A stretch of 64,000 nucleotides of DNA from Gammaproteobacteria bacterium (GCA_009844425.1 VYBN01000032.1:19676-83675); one strand, 5' to 3'. Positions 16,259 through 29,184 are shown, counted from the stretch's first letter. Notes: generated from the sequence alone by a model not told the origin. Numbers and translations: made by a program.

Positions 16259-17159
16259 CCATCTGCTCCGGTCCGTGCTCTTCGCCGACATTCTCCGCAA
16301 GGGCGAGGATAAAGTTCAGCGTCGCATTATTGAGGCTTTCAAAGGCGAATTGGACTTTACACAACTTGACAAGCTCATGATCAGCTCTGCTGCATGGGAG
16401 CATGTGACCGCTCTCGACATCGTTCCGCAAGTTGTTTTCGCGCATCCTGATATCCTTCGGGCAAACCCGACGACATCACTCTATTACCGGGGCATGGCGC
16501 TTCTTTCTCAAAAGCGGGTTGGACAAGCGGCTGCATCCGTGACCAATTGGGAGGATGGATCCCGCAAGACGCCTATTCGCCACGATGCAGCGCAAAAGGT
16601 TGCTTGTCTTTACAACGCCATGATTTCATCGATTATCGAAGGATCGTCGGATTGGACGCTGGACAATGGCTATCGGAACGTTCTCGCCACGATGGGGATT
16701 TCGCTCGACGGCATGTATCGCAACAGAATCGGCCAAATGGCCGAGGATCTTGTAAAGAACCGGATAGCATCATGGCTGAAAGGCAAGGAACTGATCGCAC
16801 CAGATTGCCCGGAAGAAGGACCATACCTGTTGCCCGACGATACGCTCATGCGCTACGGCTCTGAACCGGATATTGATTTCGTCCGGCGCAACAGGCTCAT
16901 CGCCACAATCGAGATAAAGGGCGGACGCGATCCAGCCGGCGCCCTTGAGCGTCTTGGCGCCATGACAAAGAGTTTCGCCGAAACGCCGCCGGATTGTGTG
17001 AACTTTCTGGTCGCGGGCGTCATTACGCCGGAAATGCAGTCTCGTCTCAATGCAATGGGGAATGTCAAGGTCTATCTTCTGGACGAAATTGCCCAGGACG
17101 GAAAGCGCTGGGATGATTTCATGAGCGAAGTATTCCACTACACCATTCGCGTGACATGA
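16251..17159 (+). CDS. type II restriction endonuclease, XcyI-like
   Basis: The 302-residue protein begins MTDHLLRSVLFADILRK and contains a PD-(D/E)xK core: Pro206-Asp207 in SEPDIDF and Glu221-x-Lys223 in ATIEIKGG. The overall look and partner methyltransferase fit the XcyI/Cfr9I family, which cuts CCCGGG. The start at 16251 lies inside the methyltransferase's last codons (ATGACTGA), so the endonuclease is translated by coupling after the protective enzyme. The catalytic residues are intact, so the system may be active. Assignment to XcyI is from memory of the family, not from a search. Confidence 0.75.
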   Translation: MTDHLLRSVLFADILRKGEDKVQRRIIEAFKGELDFTQLDKLMISSAAWEHVTALDIVPQVVFAHPDILRANPTTSLYYRGMALLSQKRVGQAAASVTNWEDGSRKTPIRHDAAQKVACLYNAMISSIIEGSSDWTLDNGYRNVLATMGISLDGMYRNRIGQMAEDLVKNRIASWLKGKELIAPDCPEEGPYLLPDDTLMRYGSEPDIDFVRRNRLIATIEIKGGRDPAGALERLGAMTKSFAETPPDCVNFLVAGVITPEMQSRLNAMGNVKVYLLDEIAQDGKRWDDFMSEVFHYTIRVT

Positions 17160-17395
17160 GCGGATTCCACAAAGACGAACCGCGCGTTGCGGCTGGAGCG
17201 GCGAGCGAATGGACTACAACATCGCCATCGATGCGCTGTGCTGGCAGGTGGGGGTGCCGCTGACCCGTCTTCGACAGTTCAGAAATACGGAGATCTTTTT
17301 TCACTGAAATTTCGGGGCACAGTAGCGAGTATTGCGCCTCCAAGTTCGCAACTGTGCGAGCAGTCAATTGACTCTCCTGCGGGCGCCTGGCATCA
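17160..17395. other. intergenic segment without recognisable gene
   Basis: There are 236 bases between the endonuclease stop and the AAA protein. Short frames (for example one from 17187) have no recognisable similarity. It may contain debris from the insertion of the restriction genes. Confidence 0.4.
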
Positions 17396-18589
17396 TTGCG
17401 TTATTATTCTTTGAAATATGACGGCATAGTGTCCACCAGGATCTATCCTCGCCTGACCCGGGCGCCCGGACAGAGCTTCTTTCTCCTCGGCGTACGCGGG
17501 GTTGGCAAGAGCACCTGGGCGCGGCGCCAGTTTCCCGATGCTCCGCGTATCGATCTCCTTGACGAAAGCCGCTATCAGGACTATCTCGCTGATCCATCCC
17601 TCTTTGCGGCGGATATCCAATCGGCGCCGCCCGGCAGTTGGGTGGTGGTGGACGAGATCCAGCGTCTTCCCAACCTGCTCAATGAAGTGCATCGGCACAT
17701 CGAGGATCGCCAGCTTAACTTTGCCCTGCTGGGGTCAAGCGCGCGAAAACTCAAGGCCGCAGGCGTCAACCTGCTCGCAGGCCGAGCGCTGCACAAGACC
17801 ATGCATCCGCTAACCCCGGCCGAACTCGGCGACGACTTTGATCTCGATGCCGCCCTCGATACGGGAACCATTCCCCTGGCATGGGCCGCCGCCGAACGGC
17901 GCCCCGTGCTTGACAGCTACGTCCGCCTCTACCTCCGCGAGGAGATCCGGGCCGAGGGCCTGGTGCGAAACCTCCCGGGGTTCGCGCGCTTCCTGCCCAT
18001 CGCCGCCCTCTACCACGGCCAGGTCGTCAACATATCAGGCATCGCGCGCGACTGCGGCGTTGCGCGCACCACGGTGCAGGGTTACCTGGACATCCTTGAG
18101 GATACGTTGCTTGCTTTCCGCCTCCCTGCCTTCCAGCCACGGCTGCGGGCGCGTGAGCGCCACCATCCGAAGCTCTACTGGGTCGATCCCGGCCTGGTTC
18201 GCGCCGTGAAAAAGCTCCATGGACCGATCGCACCCGAAGAGCGCGGCGCGCTGCTTGAAGGCTGGGTTCTGCACCTTCTGCGGGCGCACAACGAGGATAG
18301 CGGATTGTTCGACCAGTTGCGCTACTGGGCGCCGCATCCGGCGAACCGCACGGAGGTGGACTTCCTGCTCCGCCGAGGCGGCGAGTTGACGGCGATTGAG
18401 GTCAAATCCCAACCCCGCTATCACACCGGCATGCTGCCGGGGCTGCGTGCGATCGCGGATCTCCCGGGGGTAGTGCGGCGCGTGCTTGTTTACGGCGGCA
18501 AGCGGTCATTTCGAACCGGGGCCGGGATCGACGTATGGTCCACTGGCCGGCTGCATCAGGCCCTTGCCGAGAAGGCCCTTTGGCCTTGA
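17396..18589 (+). CDS. AAA-family ATP-binding protein with DUF4143 domain
   Basis: The 397-residue protein has Walker A GVRGVGKST near residue 33, Walker B VVVDEIQRLP, a winged-helix segment around VVNISGIARDCGVARTTVQG, and the C-terminal DUF4143 nuclease-like motif EVDFLLRRGGELTAIEVKS. These ATPases are widespread single genes that recur near defence and mobile loci; their function is not established. The start is uncertain: TTG 17396 gives the longest frame and GTG 17429 still leaves a complete Walker A. Composition is close to the chromosome's, unlike the restriction genes upstream. Confidence 0.83.
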   Translation: MRYYSLKYDGIVSTRIYPRLTRAPGQSFFLLGVRGVGKSTWARRQFPDAPRIDLLDESRYQDYLADPSLFAADIQSAPPGSWVVVDEIQRLPNLLNEVHRHIEDRQLNFALLGSSARKLKAAGVNLLAGRALHKTMHPLTPAELGDDFDLDAALDTGTIPLAWAAAERRPVLDSYVRLYLREEIRAEGLVRNLPGFARFLPIAALYHGQVVNISGIARDCGVARTTVQGYLDILEDTLLAFRLPAFQPRLRARERHHPKLYWVDPGLVRAVKKLHGPIAPEERGALLEGWVLHLLRAHNEDSGLFDQLRYWAPHPANRTEVDFLLRRGGELTAIEVKSQPRYHTGMLPGLRAIADLPGVVRRVLVYGGKRSFRTGAGIDVWSTGRLHQALAEKALWP

Positions 18590-18605
18590 GTTCCGCGACC
18601 CCGCA

Positions 18606-18697
18606 GGGCAGGAGGGCATTGCGCCCTTCCACCCGAGGTTTTTAGAGGACGGAACGTCCTCGTTTCCCGGGTGGAAGGGCGCAATGCCTTCCTGCCC
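18606..18697. repeat. long hairpin repeat, core family C
   Basis: Arms 18606-18634 and 18669-18697 match at 28 of 29 positions and surround the reverse complement of the 14371-14404 core. It begins 17 bases after the AAA gene's stop, in a convergent junction with the TonB receptor. Confidence 0.85.
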
Positions 18698-18723
18698 GGG
18701 ATCACTCAGAAGCAACCTTTTGT

Positions 18724-18777
18724 CGAGGGCGTCTCGCCCTCGCTCCCAGGGCCCTTCTTCGAGGGCGAGACGCCCTC
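18724..18777. repeat. pair of mini-hairpins in inverted orientation
   Basis: A mini-hairpin with loop tct (18724-18742) and another with loop aga (18761-18777) are reverse complements of each other, so they can also pair as one larger stem. They lie just past the stop codon of the minus-strand TonB receptor. Confidence 0.8.
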
Positions 18778-18785
18778 CCAGGGTT

Positions 18786-21284
18786 TTAGAAGCGGGCGGT
18801 GAACTCCACGCCTATGCGCCGGAGGTCGGCCGGGTGGATGAACGTGCCGCCGAACTCGGGCGCCGGGATCACCTCTTCCAGATAGACCTCCTCGGTCGCG
18901 TTCCTGGCGAACACCACCGCCGAGAGCCGGTCGTTCTCCACGCCCACGCGCAGGTTCAGCACCGTGTAGCTGTCGCGCCGGGTGGGTGTGAAGTCGCTGG
19001 CCACCCCGTCGAACAGCGTCGCGCGCTGCTGGTCCTGGATCACGTGGAACCAGGTCTCGCCCACGGCCGACACGTCGGCCGAGGCCGCAAGCCGCCAGTC
19101 GCCGGTCAGCGGCATGACCACGCGGGCGCCCGCGCTGGCCGTCCAGTCCGGCGTGTACGGCGACTTGTTGCCGACCGTGTCGGGCCGCACGCTGTTGGCT
19201 TCGATCTCGCTGTCCACGTAGCCCCAGCCCGCGTAGACGTCGAGGATGTCCGTCACCGCCCAGGTGGCGCCGATTTCCGCGCCCTGCAGGCTCACTTCGT
19301 CGACGTTGCCGTTCAGCCGCAGCAGGCCGAAGGGGCCCACCAGGAACTCGAAGAACTGCATGTCGTCCACCTGCACGTTGAAGGCCGTGGCTTCGAGCCT
19401 CAGGCGGTCGTCCAGCAGGCTGCCCTTGACGCCCACTTCAAGCGAAACGGAAGTTTCCTTGTCCACGTCGTCGGTGATGCCCACGGGCACCTGCGGCGGC
19501 GCACCCAGCGCGGCCAGGAACACGTTGTTGATCAGGCCGTTGATGAAGATGTCCACGGTGGCCTTGGCGCCCTGGTTGTTGAATCCGCCGCTCTTGAAGC
19601 CCACGCCCCCGCTGGCGAACAGCGTCCAGTCCTCGGTCACGTCCCAGGTGAGCGAGAGCTTCGGCTGGAACTGGCTGAATGTGCGGGACTTGGGCGCGAT
19701 CGAACCGGCCGGATTCACGCCGGGGCACAAACCGGGGTTGATCGGCGCGTTGCCGGTGTAGGGCGGTCCGTCGCAGTCGATGTACTGCGACAGGGCGTTG
19801 ATCGGAACCAGGTTCTCAACCTCGCGCCGTTCGTTGTCGAAGCGCAGCGCCAGCGAGACTTCCGTGGTTTCGGTCATTTCGTAGGAGATTTCGCCGAAAG
19901 CCGCCATCACGCGATTGCTGAAGCGGTCGTGCACGAGTTGCTCGGTCGGGTTGTCGCCGCTCTGCGGCACGTACAGTTCCTGGGTGATGCCGTTGCCCAG
20001 GTCCAGCCCGGTGTTGACGCCCACCTCGCGGTCGATGTCGAGGAAATAGGCGCCGGCCAGCCAGGTGAGGGGCCCTTCGCCGGTGGAGTTCAGGCGCACT
20101 TCGACGCTGTAGTCGGTCTGTTTGCGCTCCTGGTACTGGGTGCCGTCACAGGCGATCGGCGTGTACGGGCCCAGCAGCGACACCGGGAAGTTCGGGTCGG
20201 GACCCAGGTAGGTGGGAGCGGGCAGCCGCACCCCGGCGTTGAACGCCTCGGTCACCGAATCCAGGCAGTGCTGGTTGGCGTTGAAGAAGCCGAACGCGCC
20301 GCTGGTGCCGTCTGCGCTCAGGTTGTTGTCGATCTTGCTGTACAGGAACCAGGCGCGCATGTCGGCCCAGCCCAGCGCGTGGTCGACACGGGCGGAGAAC
20401 TCCGTGGCCTCCTGTTCGTTGCCGGGATCGATGTTGGTCTGGAAGACGAACTCGTGGTCGTTGACGTCCTCGAAGAACTGCGGCACGCCGAACAGCTGCG
20501 CAAACAGCGGAAGATGAAAGGCCGCGTTGAAGGTGATCGAGGCCGCGTCGACCTCGCCGTACCGGAACTTGAAGTCCCAGCTGGTCTCCTCGGAGGGATC
20601 CCAGGTGAGCCGCGCATTGACGTTGTAGCCGCGATAGTCGTCCACGATGTCGTCGCGATTGAGATAGGTGTTCTCGTAAAAGCCGTCGGTCGTGCGGTAG
20701 TCGCCCTGCACGCGGAAGTTGACGCCTTCGGCCAGGGCGCTTTCGATGGCGCCGGAGTACAGCCAGGTGTTGTCGCCCGCGCCGCTTGCCTTGACGTAGC
20801 CGCCGGTATCGCCGCCGGGCTTGTCGGTGGTGATGATGATGGCGCCGGCCGCGGCGTTACGCCCGTACAGCGCGCCTTGCGGCCCCTTGAGTATTTCGAT
20901 CTGGCTCAGGTTCGCGTACTCCCGGTTCAGCGCCGCCGGATTGGTCATCAGCACGCCGTCGACAATCAGCGCATAGGAGTTCTCGGCATCGCGCGCGCCA
21001 TTGATTCCGCGGATGTTGACTTGCGTGTCGCCCACTTCCGCCGTGTCCACGATCGACACGCCGGGCGTCATGTACACGAAGTCCTCGGCGCGCTGAATGC
21101 CGGACCGCTCGATGTCCTCGGCAGTGAGCACCCGCACCGTTCCGGGCACGTCGCGCAGCGTTTCTTCGCGCTGACGGGCGGTCACTATGATTTCCTCGAT
21201 CGCATCCTGCGCCGGCGCGACCGGCGCCAGAAGCACCGTGCCGAGTGCGCAAAAAATCAGTTGTCTCAAAGGGTTCGTGTTCAT
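18786..21284 (-). CDS. TonB-dependent outer membrane receptor, copy 1
   Basis: The 832-residue precursor has a signal peptide (about 25 residues ending in APAQ), the TonB-box segment IEEIIVTARQREE, a plug domain (VPGTVRVLTAEDIERSGIQR to RNAAAGAIIITTDKPGG) and a 22-strand barrel closing in Arg-Phe (GVEFTARF). It would import a large or scarce ligand in a TonB-ExbBD-driven way. No transporter partner lies beside it; the divergent neighbour is an SDR oxidoreductase across about 150 bases. The ligand cannot be assigned; plugs of this style are common in receptors for plant-derived or aromatic compounds as well as siderophores. Confidence 0.92.
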   Translation of the reverse strand: MNTNPLRQLIFCALGTVLLAPVAPAQDAIEEIIVTARQREETLRDVPGTVRVLTAEDIERSGIQRAEDFVYMTPGVSIVDTAEVGDTQVNIRGINGARDAENSYALIVDGVLMTNPAALNREYANLSQIEILKGPQGALYGRNAAAGAIIITTDKPGGDTGGYVKASGAGDNTWLYSGAIESALAEGVNFRVQGDYRTTDGFYENTYLNRDDIVDDYRGYNVNARLTWDPSEETSWDFKFRYGEVDAASITFNAAFHLPLFAQLFGVPQFFEDVNDHEFVFQTNIDPGNEQEATEFSARVDHALGWADMRAWFLYSKIDNNLSADGTSGAFGFFNANQHCLDSVTEAFNAGVRLPAPTYLGPDPNFPVSLLGPYTPIACDGTQYQERKQTDYSVEVRLNSTGEGPLTWLAGAYFLDIDREVGVNTGLDLGNGITQELYVPQSGDNPTEQLVHDRFSNRVMAAFGEISYEMTETTEVSLALRFDNERREVENLVPINALSQYIDCDGPPYTGNAPINPGLCPGVNPAGSIAPKSRTFSQFQPKLSLTWDVTEDWTLFASGGVGFKSGGFNNQGAKATVDIFINGLINNVFLAALGAPPQVPVGITDDVDKETSVSLEVGVKGSLLDDRLRLEATAFNVQVDDMQFFEFLVGPFGLLRLNGNVDEVSLQGAEIGATWAVTDILDVYAGWGYVDSEIEANSVRPDTVGNKSPYTPDWTASAGARVVMPLTGDWRLAASADVSAVGETWFHVIQDQQRATLFDGVASDFTPTRRDSYTVLNLRVGVENDRLSAVVFARNATEEVYLEEVIPAPEFGGTFIHPADLRRIGVEFTARF

Positions 21285-21435
21285 TCGCAGCTCCGGGGTC
21301 TGAACGTTCGCCGGCTTTCGCCTTGTCGCCGGCTTGCTGAAGTCGGGAAGTTTAGGCTTGGGGGACGATTCCAGTCAATGCGGCATTGGCGGCGTGATAG
21401 ATTAGCCGCCTTTCCGGCATCGCTTGGGGGCGACT

Positions 21436-22245
21436 ATGGCAGAGGCAAGGACAGTTGTGGTTACCGGCGGCACGCGCGGCATCGGCAAGGGCATGTCGCG
21501 CGAGTTTCTCAAGCGCGGCCACCGCGTCGTCGTGTGCGGGCGCAGCGACGACAGCGCCGCCGCTGCCGCCGCCGAACTGGCCGAGCACGGCGAAGTGATC
21601 GGCAAGGGCTGCGACGTGAGCGATTACGCCAGCGTGCAGGCCCTGTGGGACGCGGCAGTCGAGCGCTTCGGCGGTGTGGATATCTGGATCAACAACGCCG
21701 GCATCAGCAATCGCCGCGCCAACGTGAACGAACTTCGGCCCGAAGAAATGGCGGAAGTCGTGAGCACCAACCTGACGGGTTCCTTCAACGGCTGCCGGGT
21801 CGCGATCGAAGGCATGCGGAAGCAGGACAACGGCGGGGCCGTGTACGTGTTCGAAGGCTTCGGCAGCAACGGCATGACCGCGCCGGGACTCACGCCGTAC
21901 GGCTCGACCAAGCGCGCGATCAGCTACATGGCGCAATCGCTGGCCAAGGAGGTGCGCGGCGGCAACGTGATCGTGGGCGCGCTGAGCCCCGGCATCGTGA
22001 TCACCGACATGTCGATGCTGGCGGGTGGGCGCGACACCGACCGCGCGGCCCAGGCCCGCAGGATCTACAACATCCTGGGCGACCGGGTGGAGCGCGTCAC
22101 GCCCTGGCTGGTGGAAAAGGTGCTGGCGAACCGCAAGAACGGGGCCAGCATCAAGTGGCTGACCTCGCTGCGCGCCGCCGGCCGGTTCATGTGCCCGGTC
22201 TATCACCGCCGCGACGTCGTCAGCGACTACGCCCCCGGCGCCTGA
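21436..22245 (+). CDS. SDR-family oxidoreductase
   Basis: This 269-residue short-chain dehydrogenase starts at ATG 21436; a TTG at 21424 is in frame but less likely. It has the cofactor loop TGGTRGIGKG, NNAG, and the YGSTK catalytic pair. In place of the usual Ser-Ser strand it reads VFEGFGSNG, with a single candidate catalytic serine, an unusual sequence shared with chlorophyll-b-reductase-like SDRs. The C-terminus is long and basic (SIKWLTSLRAAGRFMCPVYH). It is divergent from the TonB receptor and followed by a hairpin repeat. Substrate unknown. Confidence 0.83.
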   Translation: MAEARTVVVTGGTRGIGKGMSREFLKRGHRVVVCGRSDDSAAAAAAELAEHGEVIGKGCDVSDYASVQALWDAAVERFGGVDIWINNAGISNRRANVNELRPEEMAEVVSTNLTGSFNGCRVAIEGMRKQDNGGAVYVFEGFGSNGMTAPGLTPYGSTKRAISYMAQSLAKEVRGGNVIVGALSPGIVITDMSMLAGGRDTDRAAQARRIYNILGDRVERVTPWLVEKVLANRKNGASIKWLTSLRAAGRFMCPVYHRRDVVSDYAPGA

Positions 22246-22287
22246 CGCGCGCGTGCGCTCCGAACAAGCGAACAGCCGTGCTTCCTC

Positions 22288-22387
22288 GCCCTTCGTTTGT
22301 CCCCCTCCTCGCTGGAGGCGCCATCCTGGCTCGATTCTCGCTGTCCCTGCTCCAACGCTCCCACGAGGAGGGGGACAAACGAAGGGC
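22288..22387. repeat. long hairpin repeat, core family A variant
   Basis: Perfect 24-bp arms (22288-22311 and 22364-22387). The core is the reverse complement of the core of the element at 45838. It follows the SDR stop by 42 bases and precedes glnS. Confidence 0.85.
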
Positions 22388-22448
22388 TTCAGCGGGCGCC
22401 TTTCCAGTCGCGCAGCAGCGCCGGCTTGCGGCGTTTCCATAGTGTGTG

Positions 22449-24107
<1,659 letters not shown>

Positions 24108-24133
24108 CCCCTCGGTTTTGCCGTGCTGGTTCC

Positions 24134-24241
24134 GCCTTGTTTGTTGTCCCCTCCCCACCGGGGACGCATGAAGTCATCCTGACGCTCGGCGGGGGCGTCC
24201 TGCCCCCGACGCCCCTGTGGGGAGGGGGCAACAAACAAGGC
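24134..24241. repeat. long hairpin repeat, glnS side
   Basis: Arms 24134-24157 and 24218-24241 pair at 23 of 24 positions; the core (ggggacgcatgaagtcatcc...) is a divergent family A core. It starts 26 bases after glnS. Confidence 0.83.
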
Positions 24242-24275
24242 TCGGTTGCCGCCTGCCCTGACAGCGCCCACTCAA

Positions 24276-24383
24276 GCCCGTCTATTGCGCCGCTTGTCGC
24301 GGGAGCGTCGAAGGCAGGATGCCTTCGCCGAGCGTCAGGACGACTTTATGCGTCTCCAGCGAGAAGCGGCGCAATAGACGGGC
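24276..24383. repeat. long hairpin repeat, rpoD side
   Basis: Perfect 20-bp arms (24276-24295 and 24364-24383) around a family A-like core ending tttatgcgtctcc. Together with the previous element it fills the 358-base convergent gap between glnS and rpoD; nothing else is seen there. Confidence 0.83.
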
Positions 24384-24465
24384 GAGGCAGCACGAGAAGC
24401 GGGAATCGAGCCAGGATGGCGTTCCCCGGACAAAGGGGCCATCAAGGGCGAGTTCGAAGCGGGGA

Positions 24466-26409
<1,944 letters not shown>

Positions 26410-26572
26410 GTGCGGCGCGTGCCTCCGGGAGGGTGAATCGGCCAATTATCGCTCATTTTTGACGGTCCATAAAGCAGGGAAACCGAAGCGGCGCCCCGCC
26501 TGCCTTGCTTGATGCTTCGGATGTGGGAACCGTCTCAGCAGAATTCAATGCCCGCATTCGCCCGGGCGCCCG

Positions 26573-26959
26573 TCATTCCCTGAGCGCCCGCCGCAGGAAC
26601 AATACGCCCAGCGCCAGGACAACGAGCTCAAAGACCGTCGCCAGGCCCTGGTTCGCGGAGATTCCCGGATTGCCGTCGAAGACCTCGACGACGAGACGGG
26701 TCAGCGCCAGGGCGCCGACGCCGAACACCGCGCAGGCGAGGCCGGCGAACGCCAGCCGCCGCGACCACACGCCGGAGATCATCAGCAGACCGATGCCCGC
26801 CACCAGGCCGCCGTAGGTCGCGCGGATTTCGGTCACGCCCGACGGGTCCGCCGCTGCAATGCCCATGGCCGCCCCCAGGGTGTGGGGGTCGATAAGGGCA
26901 AATACGGCCGAAGCGATGAAGATGCCGCCCACAACAGCCAGGTAGATTTTCTGCGCCAT
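26573..26959 (-). CDS. DUF4345-family small membrane protein
   Basis: This 128-residue protein has four predicted transmembrane helices (IYLAVVGGIFIASAVFALID; GGLVAGIGLLMISGVW; LAFAGLACAVFGVGALALTR; FELVVLALGVLFLRRAL) and the EIRATYGGL segment characteristic of DUF4345. No function is established for the family. It is inserted between dnaG and rpoD, same strand, 35 bases after the dnaG stop, so it should be co-transcribed with them. That position is not part of the usual rpsU-dnaG-rpoD arrangement. Confidence 0.75.
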   Translation of the reverse strand: MAQKIYLAVVGGIFIASAVFALIDPHTLGAAMGIAAADPSGVTEIRATYGGLVAGIGLLMISGVWSRRLAFAGLACAVFGVGALALTRLVVEVFDGNPGISANQGLATVFELVVLALGVLFLRRALRE

Positions 26960-26994
26960 TTCGGATTCTCCCTGCGTTTCGGCTGCCGCTGGCC

Positions 26995-28653
26995 TCAGGA
27001 CGGGGTGCGGGCCGCCATTTCGCGGATGGAATTCTCCCTGCGCATTCTGGCGACGCCCTCCTCGAACTCCCGTTTGGCCTGTCCGGCGTTGAGTTCGGTT
27101 TCCCTTGCCAGAAGTTGCGACATCAGGCCATGCTCCGGTCGTTCGCGGTAGCGCTCGACGAGTTTGACCGGACTGATTCCGGGCGTCGAGCGCGCCGTTT
27201 CGAAGAGTTCCGCGAGCAGGCCCACCCGGGGTTCCTTCAGGTATTCAAATTCCGGCAGGGGATCGGCCTCCGCGGCCATTTCCGGAAAATTGAGCAGCAG
27301 ACCGGTCAGGGATCCGGCCAGGTTGCCCCATGGATCGTTTCGCGGCATTCCGGGCGCCGGCCGGCGGACGGCGGCGCGGCGGCTCTGCGAGGTTTCAAGA
27401 AGCTGTCCCAGACGCTCGCGCGGAAGCTGCACCTCGTCGGCCAGACGGTTCATGAGCAGGTCCCGGTATACGCCGATGGGCGTGGAGCCGATCAGCGGCC
27501 GGGCCAGTTCGGCGATCCGCGCGCGTCCTTCCGCGGTGGCGAGGTCGCACTGCGCCGAAAGCGTCTGCATCAGAAACTCGGACATCGGCGTGGCGGAATC
27601 CAGCACCTGGTTGAACGACTCCGCCCCCTCGGAGCGCACGTAGCTGTCGGGGTCCTCGCCCTCTGGCAGGAAGGCGAAACTCAACTGGCGGCCGCCGCGC
27701 ATCTCGGGCAGGGCCCGCTCCATCGCCCGCTCGGCCGCCCTGCGGCCGGCCGGGTCCCCGTCGAAGCAGAACACGACGCTGGGCGAAACCCGGAAAAGCA
27801 GCGTGAGCTGCTGAGGCGTGACCGCGGTTCCCAGCGTGGCCATTGCGCCGGGCACGTCGTGCTGGGCCAGCCCGATCACGTCCATGTAGCCTTCCACGAG
27901 CACGCAGCGGCCGACCTTGCGCCGGCCGAGTTCATGCAGTCCGTACAGCTCACGGCCCTTGTGGAACACCGGCGTCTCGGGGCTGTTCATGTATTTCGGC
28001 TGGACGTCGCCCATCGCCCGGCCGCCGAAGCCGGTAACGCGGCCGCGGCGGTCGCGGATCGGGAACATGATGCGGTCGCGGAAGCGATCGTAGAGTTCGC
28101 CGGAGTCGCCCTTGAGCGCCAGGCCGGCGTCGACGAGCCTGCGGCGGTCGTCGTCCGTCTGGCCGAACCGCGCCAGGATGCCGTTGCCCGCGGGCGCGTA
28201 TCCGATCCCGAAGGCCTGCGCGATCTTGCCGGTCAGCCCTCGGCCCTTGAGGTAGTCCTTGGCCGGCGTGCTGGCCTTGAGTCCTTCGATGTAGTGCAGG
28301 GCCGCGCCGTTCAGCAGTTCATACAGGCCCTTGCCGGAGGGCCGGGACGGACCGCTGCGGGGCACTTCCAGGCCGTAGCGGTCGGCCAGCGCCTCGACCG
28401 CGGCGGGAAAGTCGAGCCGGTCGTGCTGCATCATGAAGCTGAGCGCGCTGCCGTGGGCGCCGCATCCGAAGCAGTGGAAGAAACCTTTTGTGGGGCTGAC
28501 GGTGAACGACGGGGTCTTTTCGTTGTGGAACGGGCACAGTCCCTTGTACTCGCGGCCGGCGCGCTTCAGCTTGACGCGTTCGCCGATGATTTGCGTGATG
28601 TCGGCGCGATCGAGGAGATCGTCGATGAACTCTCTCGGAATCGGCCCCGCCAT
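26995..28653 (-). CDS. dnaG: DNA primase
   Basis: The 552-residue primase makes RNA primers at the replication fork. The N-terminal CHC2 zinc finger has ligands Cys40, His43, Cys61 and Cys64 (GLCPFHNEKTPSF, HCFGCGAHG). It is followed by the catalytic core with YAPAGNGILARFG and GRVTGFGGRAMGDVQPKYMNS, then the TOPRIM motif VLVEGYMDVIGLAQ and a C-terminal DnaB-binding region. ATG 28653 gives the conserved MAGPIPREFIDDLL start; the upstream open frame is a shadow. Its normal upstream neighbour rpsU lies 6.9 kb away, beyond a restriction island. Confidence 0.95.
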   Translation of the reverse strand: MAGPIPREFIDDLLDRADITQIIGERVKLKRAGREYKGLCPFHNEKTPSFTVSPTKGFFHCFGCGAHGSALSFMMQHDRLDFPAAVEALADRYGLEVPRSGPSRPSGKGLYELLNGAALHYIEGLKASTPAKDYLKGRGLTGKIAQAFGIGYAPAGNGILARFGQTDDDRRRLVDAGLALKGDSGELYDRFRDRIMFPIRDRRGRVTGFGGRAMGDVQPKYMNSPETPVFHKGRELYGLHELGRRKVGRCVLVEGYMDVIGLAQHDVPGAMATLGTAVTPQQLTLLFRVSPSVVFCFDGDPAGRRAAERAMERALPEMRGGRQLSFAFLPEGEDPDSYVRSEGAESFNQVLDSATPMSEFLMQTLSAQCDLATAEGRARIAELARPLIGSTPIGVYRDLLMNRLADEVQLPRERLGQLLETSQSRRAAVRRPAPGMPRNDPWGNLAGSLTGLLLNFPEMAAEADPLPEFEYLKEPRVGLLAELFETARSTPGISPVKLVERYRERPEHGLMSQLLARETELNAGQAKREFEEGVARMRRENSIREMAARTPS

Positions 28654-28737
28654 AAACCCGAATATTGCACCATTCGCCGCGCACGCCCAAACGCGCGTTC
28701 GTCCTTCGTTGCAACTGCGCGTCCTTCGCGCGCTGTC

Positions 28738-28787
28738 GCGCCTTTCCCTCTGGAGCCACTTCGCGACGCTCCTGCCGGGAAAGGCGC
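28738..28787. repeat. short hairpin repeat, core family B
   Basis: Perfect 11-bp arms (28738-28748 and 28777-28787) around tctggagccacttcgcgacg, the core also found at 42463 and 44003. Unlike most copies it is not next to a stop codon; it lies between dnaG and the restriction island. Confidence 0.75.
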
Positions 28788-28847
28788 AACACCGCGCTTT
28801 GGCCGGCGCGATATCCGGCATGTGTCGCCAAGTGAAGCGCGCTCCGT

Positions 28848-28858
28848 TATAGTATGAT
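28848..28858 (+). promoter_or_regulatory. candidate -10 region for the restriction island
   Basis: Overlapping TATAGT and TATGAT hexamers lie in a locally AT-rich stretch 36-46 bases upstream of the AbrB-like gene. No clear -35 box is seen. Confidence 0.35.
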
Positions 28859-28893
28859 TTTACGACTTTCCAACATTAATAAGCGAGGTCACT

Positions 28894-29184
28894 ATGGCGC
28901 TTGTAACCGTGAAACCGAAATTCCAGGTAACTATCCCCGCCAAGCTTCGCAAAGACATTGACCTACGCGAGGGCGACATCATGGAAGCAACTCTTGTCAG
29001 CGATGGCATCTTGTTCAAGCCTAAAGACTTGGTGGACCGGGTAGCCGCCGCCGACCGCATTGCCGCAAAATTTGCCGAGGCTCAGCCAACGCATAGGGAC
29101 CGCGGGCAGTCGGAGGGCGAAATTATGCGCGACGCGATCGACGACATAGCTCGATCGCGTCGTGAACGCCACCGCGAGGCATGA
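28894..29184 (+). CDS. AbrB/MazE/SpoVT-domain protein
   Basis: The 96-residue protein opens with the swapped-hairpin DNA-binding fold LVTVKPKFQVTIPAKLRKDI and DLREGDIMEATL, followed by a helical tail. Family members are antitoxins or transition-state regulators that form dimers on DNA. GAGGTC lies nine bases before the ATG. The gene overlaps the next small ORF by 4 bases (ATGA), as for an antitoxin-toxin pair, but no toxin fold is seen there. It heads the restriction island and may regulate it. Confidence 0.8.
   Translation: MALVTVKPKFQVTIPAKLRKDIDLREGDIMEATLVSDGILFKPKDLVDRVAAADRIAAKFAEAQPTHRDRGQSEGEIMRDAIDDIARSRRERHREA

Noticed and set aside
17187..17414. A 75-codon frame between the XcyI-like gene and the AAA gene
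   Set aside because: There is no recognisable similarity, no good ribosome-binding site and no coupling to its neighbours.
18486..22442. A 1318-codon plus-strand frame opposite the TonB receptor and across the SDR gene
   Set aside because: The receptor on the other strand and the SDR in another frame are clear genes; the long frame has no recognisable domain.
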